This document shows, piece by piece, positions 17,773 through 27,548 of a DNA stretch of 64,000 bases. Below the pieces are notes generated by a model. The model did not search any database and had not been told where the DNA came from. It saw nothing but the letters and a program-made list of their open reading frames with translations. The position numbers and the translations under genes are program-made. Positions within the stretch are counted from its first letter, which is position 1, and each line of letters opens with the position of its first letter. Where the stretch lies: assembly GCA_963667505.2 (NCBI GenBank), contig OY763490.2, forward strand, positions 1,488,001 through 1,552,000, written 5' to 3'. The stretch is from Aldehydirespirator sp963667505 (GTDB taxonomy: Bacteria; Actinomycetota; Acidimicrobiia; Acidimicrobiales; Aldehydirespiratoraceae).

Positions 17773-20700
17773 ATGGTTCAGCCTGATCGGTGGCATCGGC
17801 GGTATGGGCCGGCCCGTCGGGCTGCGACAATTGCGGTGATCACAACGACGGCGGTTGTCGCGGGTGTCCTGCCCGCGCGCGGCGACACAGGCACCCAGAC
17901 GCCCGGCGCCCCCAGCATCACCTCCGTCACGGCCGGTGACCGCCAGCTGACCGTGAAATGGAGCGCGTCGAGCACGCCGGCTGATCGGCCGGTCATCGAC
18001 TACCAGGTGATGTACCGGCCAGGCAGCAGCGGGGCCTGGTCGATGGCCTCCACCTACAGCGTCTCCTACGACTCAGACGTCCAGGACGACTCCGACACGA
18101 CCTGGGCCCACAATCGGAACCCGCTCGATCTCGGGACGCTCAGCGGGGATGTCGCCGCCTACATCGAGCGCACCACGGGCGGACGCCACGATCTGGAGGG
18201 GATCTACCGGGTCAAGACGGATGTGGCGGCGGTGCGCATCCGCGTGGACGGCAACGCCTCGGGTGCGGCGACGATCCGCGGCAACTACACGACCGCGCCG
18301 ATCACCGACCTGCGCCACAACGGTACCGAACTGGGCCGCGTGACGCAGACCGCGACGCAGACGGGCTTCCAGCTCGCCGCCGTGACGCCGCCGCTCTCCT
18401 CCGACTCCTACATCTGGATCGACGGATGGGACCACACCTCAACCAACACGAAGTTCCCCGAGTTCGCGGCGGTCACGGTCGACGACCGGAGGCTGCGGAT
18501 CGACATCGCCACGGTCTCGGTGGCCACCAGCACCACCATCTCCGGCCTTACCAACGAGCGCAGCCACCAAGTGCGGGTCCGGGCCCGCAACAGCGCCGGC
18601 TGGAGCGCCTGGTCGAGCGTCTCGTCCGGCACGCCGCTGGGCACGCCCGACGCGCCGACCGGCCTCTGGCTGGAGTCGGGCAACCAGCAGTTCATCGCCC
18701 GCTGGACCGCGCCGGCCAACGACGGCGGCTACACGATCAGCGACTACGACATCCAGTACCGCGCCGACACCTCGGGCGCGACCTGGACCGACTGGCAGGC
18801 GAGCACGACCAGCACCGCAACGACCACGACGATCAACACAGGCGTGAACAACGCCACGAAGTACCGGGTGCGGGTCCGCGCCGTGAACAGCGCCGGCGCC
18901 GGCCCCTGGACACTCCCCGTGGTCGACACGGCGGGCAAACCCTCGCCTCCTGCCATCACGCTCGAGACCATCCGCCGGCCGCGGCCCGCCGGCGAGGGCG
19001 AGTACGACGCTGGCGGCCTGCTGGCGATGACGCTGACGGCAGCAGACAACGGCAGCGCGGTCACCGACTACGACGTGCGCTACCGGGAATCGGGAACGAC
19101 GACGTGGTACACGTACCGCGACCGCTCGCACGGTTCGGGCCGGCTTACGACGAGCGAGGCGAGCGGGCCTGCCGATCCCATCGACTTCGGGGTGTTCGGC
19201 GCTTCGTCGAGCGGTGTGTCGCTGACCCGCGAGAGCGTCGGGACGGGCGCCAACGCCAAAGCCGGGCTCTACAAGGTCTCCAAGGCCGTCGACCAACTCT
19301 GGATTCGCGCTTCCGCCACCATCACCGGCGGCGGGACCGTCGCAGCGCGCTGGCACACCTCGAAGCCCACCGCGGCCAATCTCACCACCGCAGGCACGCA
19401 GATCTTCTCGGCGGCGACCGAGTCGGACAACACGGTCTGGCAGGACGGCTGGGTCGTCGATCTTCCCGCCAACGCCTACTTCTGGCTCTACACCACCGAC
19501 ACGGAGACACTGACCAAGCGGCGCCTGCAACTCGACTTCACCGACAACACGACCGGCGGTGCGTTGGTGTCGCGCGATACGGGCACGCTCACGACAGACG
19601 AGTCGAGCAACGCCGACGATCCCATCGACTTCGGGGACTTCACTACTCCGTCGGGAGGCGTGACGGTGACCCGCGAGAGCATCGGGACGGGCGCCAACGC
19701 CAAGGCCGGGGTCTACAAGATCGGCAGTGCCGTCGACCGGCTCTGGATTCGCGTCAGCGGCACGGTCAGCCCCAACGCAAGGATCGTGGCGCGCTGGGAC
19801 AGGTCGAAGCCCACCGCGGCCAATCTCACCACCGCGGGCACGGAGATCTTCAGAGTGGTCCTCTCGAGCCTCACGTTCTGGCTCGAGGGTGGCGCCTTCA
19901 ATCTGCCGGCCAACGCCTATCTCTGGATCTACACCACCGGCTTCGAGACACTGAGCGAGCGCCGCCTGCAACTCGATTTCACGGACGACTCGGCGGGCAC
20001 CGCAATGGTGTTGAGCGGGCTCCGCAACGGCAGCACCTACGAACTCCAGGCCCGCGCCACCAACGCCCGCGGGACGGGCGTGTGGGCGTCGGCGAGCGGC
20101 ACCCCGGGCGCGCCGTCGCGACCGGAGGTCGAGGAGCCAGTCGCGAAGCACCAGGCACTCGACGTGTCCTGGGCGCGCCTGGTCTCGGACAACGCATCGG
20201 GGGTCACCGGATACGACGTCCGCTACCGCGCCGGAACGTCGGGCGCGTGGACATCGTGGCCTCACGGCGGCACCCTCCGGGCGACCACCATCACCGGCCT
20301 AACCAACAACACCGAATACGAGGTGCAGGTCCGCGCGAAGAACCTGCGCGGGAACGGATTCTGGTCGGCGAGCGTCAAGGGCACGCCCGCACCGCAGCCG
20401 CCCGACGCGCCCGGCGCGCCCACGCTCACGTCGAGCGGCACGACGATGTCGGTCAGCTGGACGGCGCCGTCGGCCAACGGTGCCGACATCACCGACTACG
20501 ACGTGCAGTACTGCTCGGCCAGTTGCACGAACGACAGCAACTGGACATCGATCCCCGACACGACGCCGAGCACGGCGTTGGCGGCGACGATCACCGGTCT
20601 CACCAACGGCACGACCTACCAGGTGCAGGTGCGGGCGCAGAACTCCGTCGGCGCCGGCGACTGGTCGAACTCCGCCACGCACACGATCGGGCGGCCCAGC

Positions 20701-23463
20701 GCCCCCGCCGCGCCGACGCTGACCACGGGCAACGCGCAGCTCACCGCCACCTGGACGGCCGCCAGCGGCAACGGCTCGACGATCACCGACTACGACGTGC
20801 AGTACTGCTCGGCAGGCTGCACGAACGACGCCAACTGGACATCGATCCCCGACACGACGCCGAGCACGGCTTTGAGTTACACGATCACCGGTCTCACCAA
20901 CGGCACGACCTACCAGGTCCGGGTCCGGGCCGAGAACAGCGCCGGCAACGGCCCCTGGTCGCCAGCTGCCAGCGTCGAGGTCGGCCTGCCGAGTGTGCCG
21001 TCCGCGGTGACAGTGTCTGCCGGCAACGAAACCCTGACCGTGAACTGGACCGCGTCGGCCGGCAACGGGTCTGCGATCACCGACTACGACGTGCGCTACT
21101 GCTCGGTCAACTGCGACAGCAGCGAAAGCGCGTGGCAAGAGCACTCTCAAGGGAAGAATTCCCTATCGACATTCGCCACGCTCAGGAGTCTGACCAACGG
21201 GACGGAGTACCAGATCCAGGTGCGCGCCGACAACCGGCACGGCAGCAGCCTCTGGTCGCCGACGGTGACGGCCACCCCCGGCGTCCCGGCCGCGCCCTCT
21301 GCGCCGACATTGACCGCCGCCGACCACAAGATCCTCGTCGACTGGTCGGCGCCTGCCGACAACGGCACGGCCATCTCGGACTACGACGTGCAGTACTCGT
21401 CGGACGGAGGCACCACCTGGACGGAACTGAACGCGAACACCACTAGCACGGCAACGGACGCCCTGATCACCGGGCTCACGCCGTCGACCAGCTATCAGGT
21501 GCAGGTGCAGGCGGAGAACACGGTCGGGACCGGCCCCTGGTCGGCGTCGGGCACGTTGACGCTGCCGGTGTCGCCGGTGCCCGGGCGCACCCTCGGCGCC
21601 TGCGATCCCGCCGGGATCACGCAGCTCTGGGTCGACTACGCCTGCTACATCAAAGCCGGCGAACGGGGGATCAAGCCGTTCGACACGGTCACGATCACCG
21701 GCTCCAGCGGCGACTACGTGCAGAAGATTGAGCACCGGTCCGCCGGGGCGATCGATGTGGCCGAGGTGCTCGCCTACAACCCGCAGGGCGGCCTGGCGAT
21801 CGTCGAGACAAGCCTCGACGGGGCCGTGCAGGACCGCTTCCTCATCGACGTCATCCGCTTCAGCATCCGCAGCCGCAGCATCAGCGGGAACCTCGTGGCA
21901 GGGGATTACTTCAATGTCACAGTGCGACTCCACAGCCCCGACCACGGGTCACCCGACAAGTACGCGACCAACGGAACCGACTTGGCCAGGAGCTGGGTGA
22001 AGCTGGACCTGAGTGGTGCCAACACCAATCTTGCTGCACACGATCACAAGAGGGGATTGACCCATGACATGCCGGTTCAGGTCGTCGAACAGCACGGCGA
22101 CAGCGTCACGTTCAGGGTCTACGCCGTCAGCGCCGGAACCTACGACATCTCGATCCACGCCTACCGTCCCGCGCCCGACGCCGACTGCCCGACGCAGGGT
22201 CCGCTGCGCTGCTGGACACCTCCGGACGGCTCGCTGACGGAGACCTACATCGTCGCATCGACGGTCAGCATGAGCGCAGCCGTCGGTCTCCCGGCGCCGC
22301 CCTCCGCCCCCAGCGGCCTCACCGCCAGCCCCGGCGCAGAGAGCGTCACCCTCACCTGGAACGACCCGTCGGATCCCACCATCAGCGGCTACGAGTACCA
22401 GATGCGCTGGGCCGGCGTCGCCTGGGGCCAGTGGACGGCCATCCCCGACAGCGGCGCCACCACCACCTCCCACACCATCACCGGCCTGACCAACGGCACC
22501 GAGTACCGCTTCCACCTCCGCGCCGTCAACCCCGGCGGCACCGGCACCGCCGCACCCACCGCCTCTCCCTGGTACGTCTCGGCCACACCGCAGGTTCCGC
22601 CCACCACACCGCCCGCCACACCATCCGCCATCACCGTCACCCGAGCCGACGGCACCCTCACCGCCACCTGGGACGCCATCGACACCGCCACCAGCTACCA
22701 CATCACCTACAGCACCAACAACGGCGCAAGCTGGCACCTCGCCGCCATCAACCACCCCGACAACACCATCACCATCAACAACGCCACCAACACCGCCACC
22801 TACATAATCGGCGTACGCGCCCGCAACAGCGCCGGCGACAGCGGATGGCGAAACTCCCCACCGGCCGCGCCGTACACACCCCCACCTTCCACCACACCGC
22901 CAGCCACACCATCCGCGATCACCGTCACCCGAGCCGACGGCACCCTCACCGCCACCTGGCCCGCCGTCGACACCGCCACCAGCTACCACATCACCTACAG
23001 CACCAACGGCGGCGCAAGCTGGCACCTCGCCGCCTTCAACCACCCCGACAACACCATCACCATCAACAACGCCACCAACACCGCCACCTACATCATCGCA
23101 GCACGCGCCCGCAACGCCGCCGGCTACAGCGCATGGCGCAACTCCCCACCCGCGCCGCCCTATGAACCCCCACCGCCCACCACACCGCCAGCCACACCAT
23201 CCGCCATCACCGTCACCCGAGCCGACGGCACCCTCACCGCCACCTGGCCCGCCGTCGACACCGCCACCAGCTACCACATCACCTACAGCACCAACGGCGG
23301 CGCAAGCTGGCACCTCGCCGCCTTCAACCACCCCGACAACACCATCACCATCAACAACGCCACCAACACCGCCACCTACATCATCGCAGCACGCGCCCGC
23401 AACGCCGCCGGCTACAGCGCATGGCGCAACTCCCCACCCGCGCCGCCCTATGAACCCGGCTAG
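17773..23463 (+). CDS. giant secreted fibronectin type III repeat protein
   Basis: 1896 residues. Signal peptide about 1-37. There are roughly 12 FN3 modules: 45-290, 290-390, 395-775, 780-875, 876-973, 974-1071, 1072-1168, 1169-1266, 1505-1608, 1609-1705, 1706-1801 and 1802-1896. The first and third are enlarged by three inserted units of about 140 residues each (near 95-235, 456-594 and 600-738). Residues 1267-1504 are a non-FN3 region. The last three modules are near-identical 96-residue copies. It has no SLH, LPXTG or membrane anchor, so it is probably secreted. The ATG at 17773 follows GGAGGG by 5 nt. Role unknown; adhesion or polysaccharide binding is possible. Confidence 0.85.
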   Translation: MVQPDRWHRRYGPARRAATIAVITTTAVVAGVLPARGDTGTQTPGAPSITSVTAGDRQLTVKWSASSTPADRPVIDYQVMYRPGSSGAWSMASTYSVSYDSDVQDDSDTTWAHNRNPLDLGTLSGDVAAYIERTTGGRHDLEGIYRVKTDVAAVRIRVDGNASGAATIRGNYTTAPITDLRHNGTELGRVTQTATQTGFQLAAVTPPLSSDSYIWIDGWDHTSTNTKFPEFAAVTVDDRRLRIDIATVSVATSTTISGLTNERSHQVRVRARNSAGWSAWSSVSSGTPLGTPDAPTGLWLESGNQQFIARWTAPANDGGYTISDYDIQYRADTSGATWTDWQASTTSTATTTTINTGVNNATKYRVRVRAVNSAGAGPWTLPVVDTAGKPSPPAITLETIRRPRPAGEGEYDAGGLLAMTLTAADNGSAVTDYDVRYRESGTTTWYTYRDRSHGSGRLTTSEASGPADPIDFGVFGASSSGVSLTRESVGTGANAKAGLYKVSKAVDQLWIRASATITGGGTVAARWHTSKPTAANLTTAGTQIFSAATESDNTVWQDGWVVDLPANAYFWLYTTDTETLTKRRLQLDFTDNTTGGALVSRDTGTLTTDESSNADDPIDFGDFTTPSGGVTVTRESIGTGANAKAGVYKIGSAVDRLWIRVSGTVSPNARIVARWDRSKPTAANLTTAGTEIFRVVLSSLTFWLEGGAFNLPANAYLWIYTTGFETLSERRLQLDFTDDSAGTAMVLSGLRNGSTYELQARATNARGTGVWASASGTPGAPSRPEVEEPVAKHQALDVSWARLVSDNASGVTGYDVRYRAGTSGAWTSWPHGGTLRATTITGLTNNTEYEVQVRAKNLRGNGFWSASVKGTPAPQPPDAPGAPTLTSSGTTMSVSWTAPSANGADITDYDVQYCSASCTNDSNWTSIPDTTPSTALAATITGLTNGTTYQVQVRAQNSVGAGDWSNSATHTIGRPSAPAAPTLTTGNAQLTATWTAASGNGSTITDYDVQYCSAGCTNDANWTSIPDTTPSTALSYTITGLTNGTTYQVRVRAENSAGNGPWSPAASVEVGLPSVPSAVTVSAGNETLTVNWTASAGNGSAITDYDVRYCSVNCDSSESAWQEHSQGKNSLSTFATLRSLTNGTEYQIQVRADNRHGSSLWSPTVTATPGVPAAPSAPTLTAADHKILVDWSAPADNGTAISDYDVQYSSDGGTTWTELNANTTSTATDALITGLTPSTSYQVQVQAENTVGTGPWSASGTLTLPVSPVPGRTLGACDPAGITQLWVDYACYIKAGERGIKPFDTVTITGSSGDYVQKIEHRSAGAIDVAEVLAYNPQGGLAIVETSLDGAVQDRFLIDVIRFSIRSRSISGNLVAGDYFNVTVRLHSPDHGSPDKYATNGTDLARSWVKLDLSGANTNLAAHDHKRGLTHDMPVQVVEQHGDSVTFRVYAVSAGTYDISIHAYRPAPDADCPTQGPLRCWTPPDGSLTETYIVASTVSMSAAVGLPAPPSAPSGLTASPGAESVTLTWNDPSDPTISGYEYQMRWAGVAWGQWTAIPDSGATTTSHTITGLTNGTEYRFHLRAVNPGGTGTAAPTASPWYVSATPQVPPTTPPATPSAITVTRADGTLTATWDAIDTATSYHITYSTNNGASWHLAAINHPDNTITINNATNTATYIIGVRARNSAGDSGWRNSPPAAPYTPPPSTTPPATPSAITVTRADGTLTATWPAVDTATSYHITYSTNGGASWHLAAFNHPDNTITINNATNTATYIIAARARNAAGYSAWRNSPPAPPYEPPPPTTPPATPSAITVTRADGTLTATWPAVDTATSYHITYSTNGGASWHLAAFNHPDNTITINNATNTATYIIAARARNAAGYSAWRNSPPAPPYEPG
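22603..23463 (+). repeat. three 288-bp tandem repeats in the FN3 gene
   Basis: Units start at 22603, 22891 and 23179, each 288 bp or 96 codons. Units 2 and 3 are almost identical; unit 1 is slightly diverged. They encode TPSAITVTRADGTLTAT... modules and show recent in-frame duplication. Confidence 0.95.
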
Positions 23464-23475
23464 AGCGTTGCCCCG

Positions 23476-23500
23476 GCCGCCTTCCGCGCCTGCCGGCGGC
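23476..23500. terminator. possible bidirectional hairpin between convergent genes
   Basis: GCCGCC (23476-23481) pairs with GGCGGC (23495-23500) across a 13-nt loop. It lies between the FN3 gene and the convergent sulfatase. There is no U-run. Confidence 0.3.
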
Positions 23501-23520
23501 AGCAGGCATCGCGAAGGGGC

Positions 23521-25809
23521 CTATTGGCGGGCCATCTCGGCTCGGGCGGTTGCGGAGGCGTCGGCACGTGTTCGCGGCGCCAGCTGGATCTCGACCTCGT
23601 GCAGGGTGCCCGCGAAGGGGAACGGTCCGGCATAGCGGTCCGACACGGTCGAGCCGTGGTCGCGGCCGATGCTGGGGCCGATCGACGAGACGATCCCCAT
23701 GAACACCGGCAGGTCGCATCGACCGCAGCGGGCGCCGTCGATGCCGACTTCCAGGCTGCCGATGGTGCGGCCGAGCCGGCGCAGATGCATCGACAGCGTG
23801 ATGTCGCCGACCGGGACCGCCACGTCTGATTCCAGGATGGTGTGGTCTCCGAACGCGTTGTAGTCGACCACGAGACGATCGTCCTGCACGAACATCGAGA
23901 TCCCCCCGCCGGTGCTGCCGACCGCCCAGATCACGCCCTCGTCGCCGGGGGCTCGGGTCACCCGGGCGTCCAAGTCGAACCTGCGCCCGCCGGGAGCGGG
24001 CGCGGCGCCCACTGCGATGGGCGACATCGGCAGCCGATATGAGTAGTGGCGGCTGCTGGGATGGGGCGACCGGTCGTCAAGACGGGCGGACCACAGCCCG
24101 GCGAGGCGGTCGTCGACGGGCAGCACGCCGTTGCGCTCGGCCTCGCTCCACCACAGCTCGATCATCTCCGCCAGCTTCTCGGGCCGCCTTTCGGCGAGGT
24201 CGTCGCACTCGGAGGCGTCGACCGACAGGTCGTAGAGCTCCCATTGCTCGGTGTCGTAGTCGGCGCCGACGATGTGGCGGCACACCGCCTTCCAGTCGCC
24301 GGCCACCAGCGCCCGCGACCCTGACCACTCGAAGTACTGCAGCGTGTTGGTGGGCGGATGGGCGGCGTCGGCGATCACCGGCGCGAATGAATGCCCAGTG
24401 ACGGGCATCTGCTCGTAGCCCTTGTGTACCCGTGGCGGGGTGACGTCGAGCAACTCGTAGACGGTGGGCACTATGTCGGAGACGTTCACGAACTGGGGCC
24501 GCATGGCGTCCCGTTCGGACGGCGCGATGCCGTCGGGCCAGTGGACCACCAGCGGCACGTGCACGCCGCCCTCGTGGGTGTTCTGCTTGTACCACTTGAA
24601 CGGGCTGTTGCCGCACTGGGCCCAGCCCCACGGATAGTTGACGTGGCTGCGCGGCCCGCCGATCTCGTCGAGGCGGGCGACCGCCTCGTCGGGGTTCTCG
24701 AGCACGCGGTTGAACCATTTCATCTCGTGCAGCACCCCGAACTGGCCGCCCTCCTGGGACGCGCCGTTGTCCGACAGCACCATCAGGATCGTGTTGTCGA
24801 GTTGGCCGAGCCGGCGCAGTCCTTCGGCGAGGCGGCCGATCTGGTCGTCGGTGTGGTCGAGGAACGCGGCGAACGCCTCCTGCAGGCGGGCCGCGAACCG
24901 CCGGTGGTTCTCGGGCAGCTCGTCCCACGGCTCCACGCCGGGGTTGCGGGGCGCCAGCCGGGTGCCCTCGGGGATCACTCCCCGCTCCAGTTGGCGCTCG
25001 TACCAGCGCTGCCGCACAACGTCCCATCCCTCGTCGTAGCGGCCCCGGTACTTGGCCAGATAGTCGGCGGGGGCCTGATGGGGAGCGTGGGTGGCGCCGA
25101 AGGCCAGGTAGGCGAAGAACGGCCGGTCGGGGCGGATGCCCTTGCTGTCGCCGATCATCAGCAGCAACTGGTCGACGAGGTCCTCGCTGAGGTGGTAGCC
25201 GTCGGCGGTGCCGCCCGGAGGGTCGGCGCGGTGGTTGTCGATCACCAACTCGGGGTGGAACTGGTCGGTCTCGCCCTCCAGGAAGCCGTAGAACCGGTCG
25301 AAGCCCCGACCGAGCGGCCACTGGTCAAAAGGCCCCGCCGCCGACATGTTCTGGGTGGGGGCCAGGTGCCACTTGCCCGCGCAGAAGGTGGCGTACCCCT
25401 CGGCGCCGAGCACCTCGGCCACGGTGGCTGCGTGGTTGGAGATGTGGCCCCGCTGGTTCGGGAACCCGGTGTTGAAGTTCGACAGCGAGCGCAGCCCCAC
25501 CATGTGCTGGGAGCGGCCGGTGAGCAGCGAGGCCCGGGTGGGCGAGCACAGCGGCGTGACGTGGAAGTTGGTGAACTGCAGCCCGTTCGCCGCGAGTCGG
25601 TCGATGTTGGGCGTGTCGATGTCGGAGCCGTAGCAGCCGAACTGGGCGAAGCCGGTGTCGTCGAGCAGCACGATCACCACGTTGGGCGCGTCCTCGCCGG
25701 GATGCGGCCGCTCGGTGAACGAGGGCTCGGACTCGGCCAGCGTCCGGCCGATGACGCCATCGAAGGACGGGATGGGAATGGGCGCCTCAGGCGCCAGGTC
25801 ACTTGCCAT
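23521..25809 (-). CDS. arylsulfatase-family sulfatase
   Basis: 762 residues. VVIVLLDDTGF carries metal-binding Asp50/51. CSPTR at 88-92 is the signature whose Cys is converted to formylglycine. The core matches the long (about 760-790 residue) arylsulfatases. The C-terminal third is an added beta-rich region. No signal peptide is visible, so it is likely cytoplasmic. It needs a formylglycine-generating enzyme, which is not in the window. Substrate unknown. Confidence 0.9.
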   Translation of the reverse strand: MASDLAPEAPIPIPSFDGVIGRTLAESEPSFTERPHPGEDAPNVVIVLLDDTGFAQFGCYGSDIDTPNIDRLAANGLQFTNFHVTPLCSPTRASLLTGRSQHMVGLRSLSNFNTGFPNQRGHISNHAATVAEVLGAEGYATFCAGKWHLAPTQNMSAAGPFDQWPLGRGFDRFYGFLEGETDQFHPELVIDNHRADPPGGTADGYHLSEDLVDQLLLMIGDSKGIRPDRPFFAYLAFGATHAPHQAPADYLAKYRGRYDEGWDVVRQRWYERQLERGVIPEGTRLAPRNPGVEPWDELPENHRRFAARLQEAFAAFLDHTDDQIGRLAEGLRRLGQLDNTILMVLSDNGASQEGGQFGVLHEMKWFNRVLENPDEAVARLDEIGGPRSHVNYPWGWAQCGNSPFKWYKQNTHEGGVHVPLVVHWPDGIAPSERDAMRPQFVNVSDIVPTVYELLDVTPPRVHKGYEQMPVTGHSFAPVIADAAHPPTNTLQYFEWSGSRALVAGDWKAVCRHIVGADYDTEQWELYDLSVDASECDDLAERRPEKLAEMIELWWSEAERNGVLPVDDRLAGLWSARLDDRSPHPSSRHYSYRLPMSPIAVGAAPAPGGRRFDLDARVTRAPGDEGVIWAVGSTGGGISMFVQDDRLVVDYNAFGDHTILESDVAVPVGDITLSMHLRRLGRTIGSLEVGIDGARCGRCDLPVFMGIVSSIGPSIGRDHGSTVSDRYAGPFPFAGTLHEVEIQLAPRTRADASATARAEMARQ

Positions 25810-25964
25810 GGCGCAACTCTATTTGCCAGCCGATCTTGACAACCTCACGAACGACATCGGATTTGAGAGCGCGGCGGTGGGCCGAGTCGGCCGCAGCCTG
25901 ACACCTCGACCACGCTCTGGCTGGTCGCACCGCCTACCGGCAACGCCATGCCGGGGGTCTGTTG

Positions 25965-26039
25965 TCGGGCTGGGGAGATTTGAACTCCCGACCTTCGGTC
26001 CCCCAGACCGACGCGCTAACCAACCTGCGCCACAGCCCG
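25965..26039 (-). tRNA. tRNA-Pro (GGG)
   Basis: Cloverleaf on the minus strand. The acceptor stem CGGGCTG pairs with CAGCCCG. The anticodon stem TCGGT/ACCGA encloses the loop CTGGGGG, giving anticodon GGG. The T-arm GGGAG-TTCAAAT-CTCCC is normal. Discriminator A; CCA is not encoded. Confidence 0.95.
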
Positions 26040-26058
26040 TGGAGGTCGAGGCTAGCGG

Positions 26059-26271
26059 CTACAGCAGGAGGGCGACACCCTGCACGGCCCGCCAGCCCAG
26101 GTAGACCGCGGCGGCGGCCAGCAGCAGCCAGAAGTGCCATGGGATGCGCTCCGCGGCCGCCGTCGGACGCTCGTCCGGGTGCTGGACCTCGGCGCCACAG
26201 GCTGGGCAGGCACCCTCAGCGGTGAGCGTGGCCGGGGTGAGGTACCGCTCGCAGGGCTGGCACCATGCCAT
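26059..26271 (-). CDS. small zinc-ribbon membrane protein
   Basis: 70 residues. An N-terminal CxxC...CxxC zinc ribbon (CQPCERYLTPATLTAEGACPAC) is followed by a single membrane helix near the C-terminus (WLLLAAAAVYLGWRAVQGVALLL). The gene starts 4 nt after the SpoIIE-type phosphatase stop, so it is probably in the same transcript. Function unknown. Confidence 0.7.
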   Translation of the reverse strand: MAWCQPCERYLTPATLTAEGACPACGAEVQHPDERPTAAAERIPWHFWLLLAAAAVYLGWRAVQGVALLL

Positions 26272-26275
26272 GAGC

Positions 26276-27352
26276 TCAGTCGCGGCGGATGGCCATGATG
26301 GCGGTGTCGTCGCCGATCGAGCCGCCCGCGAAGTCCTTGGCCGCGTCCAGCAGCGACTTGCACAGCACGTCGGGGGAGGCGGCCAGATCGCGTTCGGCCG
26401 CCTTGACGATGCGGCTCTCGCCGAACTGGTGCCGTCCCGAGCGCGCCTCCGCCAAGCCGTCGGTGTACATCACCACCAGATCACCCGAGTTCAGCGGAAT
26501 CTCCCTGGAGAAATACCCGGCCTTCGGATCGAGCATCAGCAGCGGCCCAGTCGAGCGCAGCGGCGCCACTCCGCTCTCCTGGAACAAGAACGCGGCCGGA
26601 TGGCCGGCCGACGCGTAGCGCAGGGTCTCGGCCTCGGTGTCGAACACCGCCACGCACACCGAGATGAACTCCTCGTTGCGGTCGCCCGACGCCAGCTGCG
26701 CGTTGATCTCCTCCAACGCCTGGGCCGGATCGCGGAACTGCCGCAGGAACACCCTCAGCAGGTATTTGGCCTGGAATGCGGTGATCGACGACTCGATGCC
26801 GTGGCCGGCCACATCGCCGATCACCGCCGCCACCCGGTGGCTCCCCACCCGGTGCACATCGAAGAAGTCACCGGCCATGAGTCCCGACCCGGCCTGGTAC
26901 ACCCGGCCGATCTCGAAACCGCTGAAGTCCGGCACCTCCTCGGGCGCCAGACGGGCCGCCCACGCCTTGGGGGCCAGTTGCTCCTGCTCGAGGGCCTGCT
27001 CGGCCCGGCGCTCCAGCGCATAGCGGTTGCGAGCCATGCGAGCCTCCTGAAGCGCGGTGCGCCCCCACCAGACCGACACCGCCGCGGGCACGACCAGCAA
27101 TGCGATCGCCATCTCGATGTTGGACACGTCCACCCGCCCCACCAGCAGCGCCACCGCCACCAGCAGGCCGTAAACGACCGCGCCGTGCACCTCCTTGCGG
27201 AACGCCGCCGCCGCCAGCGCCACCGCGTCGGCATGGCCGCGCTCGCTCTCGATCAGCCTCCTGACCCTGAGCTGATTGCGGGCCGACCGGACATAGAAGA
27301 CCGTGGCCAGAGCACAGAACAAAGCAAGAAAGTCAAGGACGAACGTCGCCAT
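26276..27352 (-). CDS. membrane-linked SpoIIE/PP2C-type phosphatase
   Basis: 358 residues. Two membrane regions lie near the N-terminus (FVLDFLALFCALATVFYV and about 55-95). A short coiled linker leads to a C-terminal SpoIIE domain with AGDFFDV and GDVAGHG (Mn2+ ligands), VMYTDGLAEAR and the final GDDTAIMAIR. Such proteins usually dephosphorylate an anti-sigma-factor antagonist; no partner is nearby. I chose the ATG at 27352 because GGGAGGG lies 6 nt upstream. Confidence 0.85.
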   Translation of the reverse strand: MATFVLDFLALFCALATVFYVRSARNQLRVRRLIESERGHADAVALAAAAFRKEVHGAVVYGLLVAVALLVGRVDVSNIEMAIALLVVPAAVSVWWGRTALQEARMARNRYALERRAEQALEQEQLAPKAWAARLAPEEVPDFSGFEIGRVYQAGSGLMAGDFFDVHRVGSHRVAAVIGDVAGHGIESSITAFQAKYLLRVFLRQFRDPAQALEEINAQLASGDRNEEFISVCVAVFDTEAETLRYASAGHPAAFLFQESGVAPLRSTGPLLMLDPKAGYFSREIPLNSGDLVVMYTDGLAEARSGRHQFGESRIVKAAERDLAASPDVLCKSLLDAAKDFAGGSIGDDTAIMAIRRD

Positions 27353-27436
27353 CCGTGACCCTCCCCACATGTAGCCGTCGTCTGCTTGCCGTCCATCGTA
27401 CCGGCTGAAGCCAATCTGTAGCTCCTCACGCTCTCC

Positions 27437-27548
27437 AGACCGGCCCCTCAGCCGTCTCGACGGCCAAGCCGAAGCCTCAGACCGGCCCCTCGACTGTCTC
27501 GACGGCCAAGCCGAAGCCTCAGACCGGCCCCTCAGCCGTCTCGACGGC
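27437..27548. repeat. 42-bp tandem repeat at the 3' end of der
   Basis: Units start at 27437, 27479 and 27521, the third running into the last codons of der. Each holds the palindrome GCCGTC-TC-GACGGC. The array copies the der stop-codon region downstream, about 2.6 units. Confidence 0.85.

Noticed and set aside
18426..21446. Very long open frames antisense or out of frame in the FN3 gene
   Set aside because: They are shadows of a high-GC repetitive gene, with biased Arg/His/Pro content and no domains.
25965..26039. Integration site at tRNA-Pro
   Set aside because: No integrase gene, direct repeat of the tRNA 3' end or foreign block lies next to it.
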